Positions 42,655 to 49,904 of a DNA stretch of 64,000 nucleotides are shown here, one piece after another. The DNA is from JAHDDW01 sp964648795 (GTDB lineage Bacteria > Actinomycetota > Acidimicrobiia > Acidimicrobiales > SZUA-35). The stretch's first letter is position 1, and each line of letters starts with the position of its first letter. A model generated the notes under the pieces. It saw only the letters and a program-made list of their open reading frames with translations, was not told the origin of the DNA and did not search any database. A program made the position numbers and the translations under genes. The stretch spans positions 1 through 64,000 of the forward strand of contig CAZYMB010000010.1 of assembly GCA_964648795.1 (NCBI GenBank), in the 5' to 3' direction.

Positions 42655-43020
42655 TCAGGCTTTCGGTTCGAGCAGCCTAAAGACTGCTTCGTGCAAAGTT
42701 GCAGATGAAACAGGTTTGGTCAAAATCTCCACCTTGTTAGCCAGCTGAGATTCAATCTCACCAGTTTCGAAATGGCCAGTCATAAGAATAAAACTGGTGG
42801 CTGAGTCCGCTATCCACTGTTCGTAGAGCTCTAGGCCGCTCATGCCAGGCATCTCTTGATCAGACAAGATTAGATCAAACTGATCTGCAGAACCTAAAGA
42901 CATTGCCTCCTCAGCGCTCTCTGCACTAACAGTAACTAGATCAACGCTTTCTAACTGGTGGGTTAGCATTAAGAGGATTACAGGGTCATCGTCAATCACC
43001 AACACCTTGTGTTGTGTCAT
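42655..43020 (-). CDS. Single-domain CheY-like response regulator
   Basis: 121 residues from the ATG at 43020, which overlaps the upstream stop as ATGA; a longer frame to 43077 is not needed. Receiver residues are all present: VIDDDP, phospho-acceptor Asp in LILSDQEMPG, Thr in LMTGH and Lys in LTKPV. It has no output domain, so it would act by protein contact, for example as the last acceptor of the HPt-containing phosphorelay encoded at the head of the same gene series. It is the last of ten closely packed genes. Confidence 0.9.
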   Translation of the reverse strand: MTQHKVLVIDDDPVILLMLTHQLESVDLVTVSAESAEEAMSLGSADQFDLILSDQEMPGMSGLELYEQWIADSATSFILMTGHFETGEIESQLANKVEILTKPVSSATLHEAVFRLLEPKA

Positions 43021-43697
43021 GTAGCTTCCTCGAAAGTAAAGACCTGATCGAATTGCGTTAGCTCGAACACGCTCCAAACTTCAGACTTAGTTGGACGTAT
43101 CAGTTTCAACGTTTTACCTTCAGCCTTGGCATGCTTCATGCCGACTACCAACGCAGCCAATCCAGATGAATCACAAAAATCTAGTTGCTCAAGGTCAACC
43201 ACGACCCCGCTTTCGCTTTCATCAATGGCTGAGAGCAACTCTTGTCTGAACGGTTGAGCAGCCATTGCGTCTAGTCTGCCCGTTGGTGAGAGAGCTGAAG
43301 AGTTACGTTCAGTCGAACTAGTGGCTAGCTCGAACTCAAGGATCCAATGGTTTGTTTGCTCCACACGTTGATGTTCTAGCGACTTTGTTAGCTTGCGTAT
43401 TATATGTAGTCCATAGCCTCGCACTGTGGCATCGTCTGGCAGCGATGCATCCTTGTCGAGAGTAAATTCAGAACCATTGTCAACAACGGTGACCTCTAGT
43501 AAGTCAGCAGTCACTGCGCCGTTGAGGACTATTTCGCCACTGCGGCGCCGGTAACCGTGTTCCACAATGTTGTTGCAAAGCTCGACTAGAGCTAACTCAA
43601 CCGAACCAACATCATGCGATGACAGCGCTAAGTCATCTAGCCATGCCCTGATTTTTCTTGTCTGAGCAAGGTCTGAGGTCAGTTTGAGTTCACTCAT
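43017..43697 (-). CDS. RsbW-like anti-sigma kinase fused to a STAS antagonist domain
   Basis: 226 residues with two domains. Residues 1-125 are a GHKL serine kinase of RsbW/SpoIIAB type: ALVELCNNIVEHGYR (N-box), VVDNGSEF and GYGLHIIRKL. Residues about 135-226 are a STAS domain with the phosphorylation site region DFCDSSGLAAL (Ser177/178). In known partner switches the kinase and its antagonist are separate proteins; here they are one chain. It overlaps the phosphatase gene upstream and the receiver gene downstream by 4 bases each. No sigma factor gene is adjacent. Confidence 0.85.
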   Translation of the reverse strand: MSELKLTSDLAQTRKIRAWLDDLALSSHDVGSVELALVELCNNIVEHGYRRRSGEIVLNGAVTADLLEVTVVDNGSEFTLDKDASLPDDATVRGYGLHIIRKLTKSLEHQRVEQTNHWILEFELATSSTERNSSALSPTGRLDAMAAQPFRQELLSAIDESESGVVVDLEQLDFCDSSGLAALVVGMKHAKAEGKTLKLIRPTKSEVWSVFELTQFDQVFTFEEAT

Positions 43698-44872
43698 TGT
43701 GGCCTTTCTAAAACGATCATAGCTCTATCGTCTTCTTGCAACTGGTCACCGAACATCTCATCTAAGCGTGCACTGAGTGTCAAAGCTGTTAGTCCAGCTT
43801 GTCTATGTGAATCGTTTACCAACTTATAGAATCCGTCATAGCCGAGCATCTCACCAGATTGATCTGATTGTTCCACATACCCATCAGAGGCAATCAATAG
43901 CCCATGCGCTTCGTCAGGCTTATAGTGGACGTTTGAGTCAGAGATCTCTTCCAGTACGCCCAAAGGTGGCGAGTGCGGCTTGGCTGGCTCCCAGTCTTTG
44001 AGTAGAACCATTACCGGTGAGTGTCCACAATTCGCTATTGTCATTCCTTGGTTACTTACCTGTGCAACGCAAAAGGTTGAGAAAGTAGAAGTCCTTGTTA
44101 GGAAGTCGTAGGTCTGTTGGTTAAGAGTTGCAGCTGCACTTCCCGGCGGCATAGTTTGATTTTCGCTGTACAGCTTTGTGAAGGCATTAACTATCACAGT
44201 CGCCGAAACCGCAGCCGAGATACCCTTCCCGCTAACATCGCCAAAACAAAACGTAGTTACGCCATCGCTCTCCACAAACGTGTAGAAGTCACCACTTGCT
44301 AGCCTTGCAGGTTGATAGGAAGCAAAGATCTCCCATCCGTCTAAGTCTGGAAGTTCTCTTGGGATTACCGCTTCGACGACGGCGGCAGCCATCTCGATAT
44401 CTCGAGTCAGAGTTTTGTTGTCTGCCTCAATAGTATGAAGATCAGAAATAGAGAGAATTGCGTCTACGTAGTCTGCTACTGAACGAATCAGGTTACTTTG
44501 ACTGGTTGAGCAGTGCCCATTGACCATGATCACAAACCCTGCTTCGGAAGTCTTAGAAAAGGGAACAGATATAACGTCGTTACGTCCTATTGCCTCACGA
44601 TGGATCTCGAACTGGCCGTCTGAATCATCGAATAACCCTTGAGACATGCCAGGAGTTTGGCCTTTCCAGTTCCATTCACCTCGATGAACTAAACCTATTC
44701 CGGCAATCTCTAGCTCATCGAATATCCTACGAGCCCAGAAATGCCCTGGAGTTTCTCCAAGCGGTCGAGTCTGGGCCCCCAAAGAGTACATAGAAGAAAG
44801 CAAGTCGTTGGACTCGACTAGTGCCTCAGTTAATTGTTCAACGATGCCATCAGTGGTAGTAGTTGGCGACAT
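43694..44872 (-). CDS. SpoIIE/RsbU-type PP2C serine phosphatase
   Basis: 392 residues, soluble. The front part (about 1-160) resembles a GAF-like sensory domain without a recognisable ligand site. The PP2C domain (about 175-390) has ARLASGDFYTF, FGDVSGKGISAA and DGYVEQSDQSGEMLGYDG, keeping the metal-binding aspartates. Its expected job is to dephosphorylate the STAS protein encoded just upstream and perhaps the STAS part of the fusion protein downstream. 8 bases after the STAS gene. Confidence 0.9.
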   Translation of the reverse strand: MSPTTTTDGIVEQLTEALVESNDLLSSMYSLGAQTRPLGETPGHFWARRIFDELEIAGIGLVHRGEWNWKGQTPGMSQGLFDDSDGQFEIHREAIGRNDVISVPFSKTSEAGFVIMVNGHCSTSQSNLIRSVADYVDAILSISDLHTIEADNKTLTRDIEMAAAVVEAVIPRELPDLDGWEIFASYQPARLASGDFYTFVESDGVTTFCFGDVSGKGISAAVSATVIVNAFTKLYSENQTMPPGSAAATLNQQTYDFLTRTSTFSTFCVAQVSNQGMTIANCGHSPVMVLLKDWEPAKPHSPPLGVLEEISDSNVHYKPDEAHGLLIASDGYVEQSDQSGEMLGYDGFYKLVNDSHRQAGLTALTLSARLDEMFGDQLQEDDRAMIVLERPQ

Positions 44873-44880
44873 GTTGGCTT

Positions 44881-45225
44881 TCAGCTTCGTCTGTCTCCAC
44901 CAAGACGATCTGGCAGAGACTCTGCGTTGCTAAGTGAAAACGCTAGGTCAAGTGAGGTCAGCTCCAAAATAACTCTTACTGGGTCAGATGGTCTCCAGAG
45001 AACTAGATCTCCACCGTTTGCTCTTGCTCGCTTCATTTGTTTTACAAGTTCAGCCAGAGCAGTCGAGTCGATGAACTCGGTTCCGGAAAGATCAACCCAG
45101 ATCTCGTTGACACCCTGATCGGCAAGCTCAGTAAACTGACCGGCAATCTCTGGTGTTGAGTAAGCATCGAATCGTCCGGTAACGCTTATCACAGGACTCT
45201 GTTCTGTTGTTGTGGTTGTATCCAT
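44881..45225 (-). CDS. STAS-domain anti-sigma factor antagonist
   Basis: 114 residues, RsbV/SpoIIAA type: ISVTGRFDAYSTPEI, IWVDLSGTEFIDSTALAEL (conserved phosphorylatable serine in DST) and LVLWRPSDPVRVILELTSLD. Unphosphorylated antagonist would bind the RsbW-like kinase and free whatever that kinase holds. It starts directly after the GT2 gene stop. Two STAS modules in one operon (this and the fusion) suggest two-step or branched switching. Confidence 0.9.
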   Translation of the reverse strand: MDTTTTTEQSPVISVTGRFDAYSTPEIAGQFTELADQGVNEIWVDLSGTEFIDSTALAELVKQMKRARANGGDLVLWRPSDPVRVILELTSLDLAFSLSNAESLPDRLGGDRRS

Positions 45226-46008
45226 CTAACGCTCTATTCGCCCCAGTCGGTAAGACCCTTTAAACCGGTTAACCAGTATCATCGGCATGTCAGTGAGGAA
45301 CCTGAAGGCGACTCTGGAGCCGTCAACCTTGGAATCTGGGGCATCATGCCACTCCACAGGTAGTTCTTTGATCTTCAAACCAGCATTCTTAGCGATATAG
45401 AGCATCTCTAGGTCAAAGGAGAAGCCTTCAATGGTGGATACATCGAATATCTTTTTGGCGTTTTTGGCTTCCAACAGCTTGAATCCGCATTGAGTGTCAG
45501 AAAGGTCTAGTCGAAATACCATCCGCACGATTGAGTTAAGTCCATTTGAAAGCAGGTTTCTGAACCCAGACTTATTGGCAACTTCAGAGTCCTCCAACGA
45601 CCGTGATCCAATAACTACTTCAGCTTGGTTATCTACTGCACAAGATATAAATGCCGGCAACTGTTCAATCGGAGTTGACTGATCAGCGTCGGCTAACAAC
45701 AAGTATTCTCCCTTAGCATGTTCGACACCTCTAGCAATTGCCCCACCTTTACCCCTGTTAATACCATCGGAGAGCAACTCTAAGTTTTCCCAGTCCAGGT
45801 CCCCCACGACCTTAGCTGTATCGTCTTTAGAACCGTCATCGGAAACGATAAGTTCCCACTCATAGCCTTGCGAACTCACAAAGGTAGCTATTGCTCCAAG
45901 TGTTGGGAGAATGCGCTCTGCCTCGTTGTACGCAGGGATGATCACTGACAAGTATGGGGTAGATACATTAGGAGTTTCTTTCCATCTTCTATAGCTGACT
46001 ATGCTCAT
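45226..46008 (-). CDS. GT2 glycosyltransferase, dolichyl/polyprenyl-phosphate glucosyltransferase-like
   Basis: 260 residues: VIIPAYNEAERILPTL, VSDDGSKDDT, NRGKGGAIARG, LLADADQSTP (metal site) and DTQCGFKLL. This set matches ALG5-like enzymes that transfer glucose or a related sugar to a lipid phosphate carrier. No C-terminal membrane helices. It overlaps the flippase gene by 4 bases. Together with the GT4 enzyme and flippase it forms the polysaccharide part of the ten-gene series. Confidence 0.88.
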   Translation of the reverse strand: MSIVSYRRWKETPNVSTPYLSVIIPAYNEAERILPTLGAIATFVSSQGYEWELIVSDDGSKDDTAKVVGDLDWENLELLSDGINRGKGGAIARGVEHAKGEYLLLADADQSTPIEQLPAFISCAVDNQAEVVIGSRSLEDSEVANKSGFRNLLSNGLNSIVRMVFRLDLSDTQCGFKLLEAKNAKKIFDVSTIEGFSFDLEMLYIAKNAGLKIKELPVEWHDAPDSKVDGSRVAFRFLTDMPMILVNRFKGSYRLGRIER

Positions 46009-47309
46009 ACTGCTTCCTTAACTGCGTCGTCGACAGCACTAGAGGCTGATTGGTCTACAGACCTTCCGACTAGCTGGCCTCTGACTAGTAGTAGAGCGCC
46101 AACGAGTCCACAGCCCATTGCAATTAGCTGAGCGTTTACAATACTGCTTGAACTGTCTGACATAACTACCATCAACACAGTTTGAAGTATTGCTACACCA
46201 ACCAACCATTTCGCTACCAGTGAACTGCCTTCGGCTAGCTTGTGGCTCGCAAGGTAGTTACTTGCAGCAAACATTGAAGTGGCTGCAGCGTACCCAACCA
46301 AGACGTTTCGCTGCCCAGCAAACTCCTCTCCCAGTGCTGTCACCAAGAACCAGTCACCAAGTACAGCTACACCTGCCGTCATCAGGATGCACATTCCTAC
46401 TACTACAGCTAAACCTAAACGCATTACCTTGGCTGAGCTAGCCGGATCATTTGCGTTGGCGCTAGCCACGGGAAAGAATGCCTGCACCACTGACCAACTC
46501 AAAAAGAATACCGCTCGTCCAATAAGTGCAACAGCTGCATAGATCCCAGCTTCAGTAGGATCGAAGCTAGATTTAGTTACTAGCACGTCACCATTGTTAA
46601 TAATGATTTGGGCAAATAGCAGAACAGCTGTTGGAGCAATAAATGCTTGAATCTGCTTTTGTAGTAAAGGGTTAGCTGCTACTTCTCCAGCAAGATCAAC
46701 GGTCTTAACCACCAAGTACTTTGACACAGCCCAAGTTGCTACAAAGCTAACACCAAGCCCAATGGTTGCACCTGTCACTCCAAAACCTAGGAGCACTAAT
46801 CCAAGTGACGCTATCAAGCGAACGGCTGCCTCTACTAAAAAGGTAGAAGCTAAAGAGCCGAATTTGAGACGCCCTTGCAACAGCCCCCTATATGCGGACT
46901 GTATGGCAAAGAATGGCAGTGTCACACCTAAAATGACGAATAGCCAGCCAGATTCCGTGTTGAAAATACTTGACCAATATGTTGCCGGCAATACAAGCAA
47001 CGCTCCGAGGCCAATGCCTGCCCAAGTAGATAGCTTCACCATTAGTTGAAGCACCCTTTGGTGCTCCGAAGTGTTATCACCGCTAGTAAACTTGGCAACT
47101 ACGAGTTGTAAGCCAATTGCCACAGCTGTCGCTAGAAGCATCAAGGTAACCATCAGGTTTGCATCGGCGAATTCGGCTGGAGTTAGCCAGCGGCCAAGTA
47201 TGAGGTTCAGCAGATAGTTGGCGCCGCTCGCTGCAACGGTTCCGAGAGTAAGTATCACTCCCCCATTGATAGCTTTGCGAGTTTCAACTGTACTGTCTGA
47301 ACTCATCAT
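46005..47309 (-). CDS. Wzx-like polysaccharide flippase (MOP superfamily)
   Basis: 434 residues with 12-14 predicted helices. The N-terminal pattern GGVILTLGTVAASGANYLLNL split over two helices and LGRWLTPAEFADANLM is typical of polysaccharide-export MOP proteins. It would move lipid-linked sugar units across the membrane. It starts at the base after the GT4 stop and overlaps the GT2 gene. No polymerase (Wzy) or ligase is in the operon, so the unit may be a short glycan or be finished by genes elsewhere, such as the GT-C-like gene upstream of the divergent promoter. Confidence 0.87.
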   Translation of the reverse strand: MMSSDSTVETRKAINGGVILTLGTVAASGANYLLNLILGRWLTPAEFADANLMVTLMLLATAVAIGLQLVVAKFTSGDNTSEHQRVLQLMVKLSTWAGIGLGALLVLPATYWSSIFNTESGWLFVILGVTLPFFAIQSAYRGLLQGRLKFGSLASTFLVEAAVRLIASLGLVLLGFGVTGATIGLGVSFVATWAVSKYLVVKTVDLAGEVAANPLLQKQIQAFIAPTAVLLFAQIIINNGDVLVTKSSFDPTEAGIYAAVALIGRAVFFLSWSVVQAFFPVASANANDPASSAKVMRLGLAVVVGMCILMTAGVAVLGDWFLVTALGEEFAGQRNVLVGYAAATSMFAASNYLASHKLAEGSSLVAKWLVGVAILQTVLMVVMSDSSSSIVNAQLIAMGCGLVGALLLVRGQLVGRSVDQSASSAVDDAVKEAV

Positions 47310-48488
47310 CTAGCCTTTGATCAATCTGTCCATGTGAATCAAATGCCAGTCAATGATTTCAGAAAATGGGATTCCTGCTGCTGCTCTGAAGTTACGTTCA
47401 CCCATCTGCGCTGACTTATTCGGGTCGAGAATTAGACGTTCAATAGCATCAGCCAGACTTTCAGCGTTCTCTGGTTCAAAGTACTCTCCACAAAAGCCTT
47501 CGGACTCTATAACTTCGCTGAAATCTCCAATATCAGGCAATACTGCTGGAAGTCCGTAGCTACCAGCTTGATGTAGTACGCCTGAACTTCCTGTTGTTGA
47601 TGAATATGGAAAGACCGAGATTGTGGAGTTAGTAAAGACAGTTGCCACATCTTCCTCGGCAATATAACCGGTGAATTCGATTTTCTCGGATGGACTAACA
47701 CCGCTCTGTACAGCTGCTAAATACCCAGGGGCATTTGGAGAGTCGGTTCCTGCAATCTCTAGCTCTAGATCTGTGTGTCCTCGTTCGTTTAACAACCTAA
47801 ACGCTTCTATAAGGCCATCTACAGTCTTATAGGTGCCCCACTTGCCAAAGGCCAATAGACGCACCGGCCCAGACTTAGCAAAGACCGGTTCATCAACCTC
47901 TTCAAAGGTGCCATGTGGAATCAGGATTGCGTTCTTGGCCCCATAGAGATCTTGAAGTTGCTCAACATAGTTAGGAATGGTTAAACCAACGTAATCCGCT
48001 GTCAATAAAGACCTGGTCAAAGCTTTACCTGCAAGTGACATGACCTTAGCGATGAGTTTGTTCGAAGCAAAACCGGCATCGGCCATATCTACGTTCTCTA
48101 CCAGGTTGTGCAGGATTACCCCAGTAGGTACTCGCAATCCAAGTTTCGTTAACATAGGAGCTAACAGTCCAAGGCCACCCGCTATCTTCGTGTCACCGAA
48201 CGAAGCGAATTGCAAGTTGAACAGAACAAAGTCCAAGTCGCTCTTTCTAATCTTTGCTACCAGACGTGTAAGAGTGGCCAATGAGTTGAACTCCCATGAT
48301 TCAACGAACTCTGTGGTTCCCAGTGGCTCGGGGGTTCCCCTGTCGGTTTCATCGTGGAATACAACGAGTTGTTCAACATTCTCATTTGCTTCTAGATGCT
48401 TAGCCAGTTGGAATCCAAATTCGTTCAGACTGTTTCGTCCGGGAGGAAATGCTGTAACCAATCCGACTCGTAGAGGTTTAGTCAACAT
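47310..48488 (-). CDS. GT4-type glycosyltransferase
   Basis: 392 residues from the ATG at 48488, with AAAGGA 7 bases ahead; it overlaps the pseudo-kinase gene by 11 bases. GT-B fold: N-terminal domain with VTAFPPGRNSLNEFG and GVILHNLVENVDMADAG, C-terminal domain with LAFGKWGTYKTVDGLIEAF, FPYSSTTGSSGVLHQAGSYGLP and the nucleotide-sugar contact region YFEPENAESLADAI. Donor and acceptor unknown. Confidence 0.88.
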   Translation of the reverse strand: MLTKPLRVGLVTAFPPGRNSLNEFGFQLAKHLEANENVEQLVVFHDETDRGTPEPLGTTEFVESWEFNSLATLTRLVAKIRKSDLDFVLFNLQFASFGDTKIAGGLGLLAPMLTKLGLRVPTGVILHNLVENVDMADAGFASNKLIAKVMSLAGKALTRSLLTADYVGLTIPNYVEQLQDLYGAKNAILIPHGTFEEVDEPVFAKSGPVRLLAFGKWGTYKTVDGLIEAFRLLNERGHTDLELEIAGTDSPNAPGYLAAVQSGVSPSEKIEFTGYIAEEDVATVFTNSTISVFPYSSTTGSSGVLHQAGSYGLPAVLPDIGDFSEVIESEGFCGEYFEPENAESLADAIERLILDPNKSAQMGERNFRAAAGIPFSEIIDWHLIHMDRLIKG

Positions 48489-49368
48489 TGTTCTTTTCCT
48501 TTGAGTCACTAAAGGCAACCCGCATCTCGACATGATCAGATGAGAGTTGAACTACGTCTAAGTCCAATAAATCTGCCAACAGGGTAATTATCGAGTAACC
48601 GATGCCAAGACTGTCGGTATATTCAGGAGCCTCTAGCGCTTCTAAACACTTAGATTTATCCTTTATCCCAGGTCCTGAATCTGTGATTACGATTGTGGCA
48701 ATACCATTGTCAAGACGTGTCACGACCCGGACTGGACCAGGTTCACCATGTTTGACTACATTGCTAAAGATTTCATCAGCCAGCTGTTCGAATCTTTGTT
48801 TGTCGGTACTCACGGTAACTGCGGTCGAACATTCGTTCTCGACGATCAATAGTTGCCCTCTTGTCAGACAACGTTGAGCCCACTTTGACGCAACGTCAGA
48901 TGCTAGCTCTGCCAAGTCCATTGGAGCTGCGCTTACTTCACTGAGTTCTGTGAGCTCCATATATAGTGCAAGGCGTCTAAATAGATCTAGTAGCTCGTCA
49001 GCAGATCGATGAGCTGACTTGATCCATTCGAGACTTTGATTATCAACATCAGAAGACTTTAGTAAGTCCATCATCCCACTAACACCATTAAGTGGAGTAC
49101 GAACTTGTCTATTCAGTGCTCTAAGTAGGTTCAGTCGTAACCTCGCTGCAGCATCTGCTGATTCTAGAGCGGTGTTAAGTTCCATAGTTCGCTCAGATAC
49201 TTGAGAGTCAAGCTCTGTGTTTGCAATGTAGAGGTCTCGCATTCCTTGTTCTGCAATAGCCTCAGCTTCTTTACGAGCAGCTTTTTCTCTTCCAAGACGT
49301 CTCTCTAGACGCTCGATTTTATCGATCGTGGCGTTGGCGTCAAATTCTTCAACGGTTTGCTCGCTCAC
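48478..49368 (-). CDS. Pseudo-histidine kinase: HisKA without its histidine, intact HATPase
   Basis: 296 residues, soluble. A coiled coil (about 13-70) leads into a HisKA-like dimerisation helix that reads LNRQVRTPLNGVSG. The usual SHEIRTPL is changed so that Arg87 stands where the phosphorylated histidine should be and Gln88 replaces the following Glu. The HATPase domain (about 185-290) keeps an N-box (EIFSNVVKHGEPG), DSGPGI and a GIGYSI glycine lid. It cannot autophosphorylate in the normal way; it may heterodimerise with or inhibit the hybrid kinase. 8 bases after the H-NOX gene. Confidence 0.82.
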   Translation of the reverse strand: MSEQTVEEFDANATIDKIERLERRLGREKAARKEAEAIAEQGMRDLYIANTELDSQVSERTMELNTALESADAAARLRLNLLRALNRQVRTPLNGVSGMMDLLKSSDVDNQSLEWIKSAHRSADELLDLFRRLALYMELTELSEVSAAPMDLAELASDVASKWAQRCLTRGQLLIVENECSTAVTVSTDKQRFEQLADEIFSNVVKHGEPGPVRVVTRLDNGIATIVITDSGPGIKDKSKCLEALEAPEYTDSLGIGYSIITLLADLLDLDVVQLSSDHVEMRVAFSDSKEKNNVD

Positions 49369-49376
49369 AACGCCCT

Positions 49377-49904
49377 TTATGCTTTGGCGATAACGAACAC
49401 AGTTGTATTCGCCTCAGTAGCTTCTGAAACTATTTCGATTTCCTCACCAAAGAAGTCTCCTGCTCCCAACATCAAGCCTTTAGCTAAAGCTCCCATTCTT
49501 CTACGAGAGGTATAGCTAACTTCCATTGTGTTATCATCGATTGGCTTTGTGATCACGTCTGGCGTTTGAGCCTCAGGAACTAGCTTTGCCACTTCGACGT
49601 GAATAATGTCGTGGACAGTTGACAAGAAGTGGAATACCCCTCTTTCGCGTTCAACTAGGTCTGGGACATGCGACACAAGCTTGTCGAAACTCTTTCGACC
49701 TAATGCAACGAGTATCTCGCTAGCTGACATCTCAGTTGCTTGACAAGCTGCACCTACAATCTGAAATAGCTCTTCGTCTGGGTACGTTCCCAGTGAGGTG
49801 TAGCTGCCTGAGACTCCTGCGGTTTCAATGAGGTCATCCCAAGTATCAGGGCCATAGAGCTCACCTACAGTCTCCTCTACTGTGTTAAAGATAATACCCT
49901 TCAT
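49377..49904 (-). CDS. H-NOX haem-based gas sensor (predicted NO-selective)
   Basis: 175 residues, a stand-alone H-NOX (HNOB) domain: MKGIIFNTVEETV, YGPDTWDDLIETAG, YPDEELFQIV. Aligning by eye to the Thermoanaerobacter (now Caldanaerobacter) protein without gaps from the haem ligand on, His102 is the proximal ligand, and Tyr131, Ser133 and Arg135 form the YxSxR haem-propionate motif. Position 140, a tyrosine in O2-binding members, is leucine here, so NO (or CO) rather than O2 is the expected ligand. It overlaps the hybrid kinase gene by 4 bases, the arrangement known for H-NOX/histidine-kinase pairs. Confidence 0.9.
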   Translation of the reverse strand: MKGIIFNTVEETVGELYGPDTWDDLIETAGVSGSYTSLGTYPDEELFQIVGAACQATEMSASEILVALGRKSFDKLVSHVPDLVERERGVFHFLSTVHDIIHVEVAKLVPEAQTPDVITKPIDDNTMEVSYTSRRRMGALAKGLMLGAGDFFGEEIEIVSEATEANTTVFVIAKA

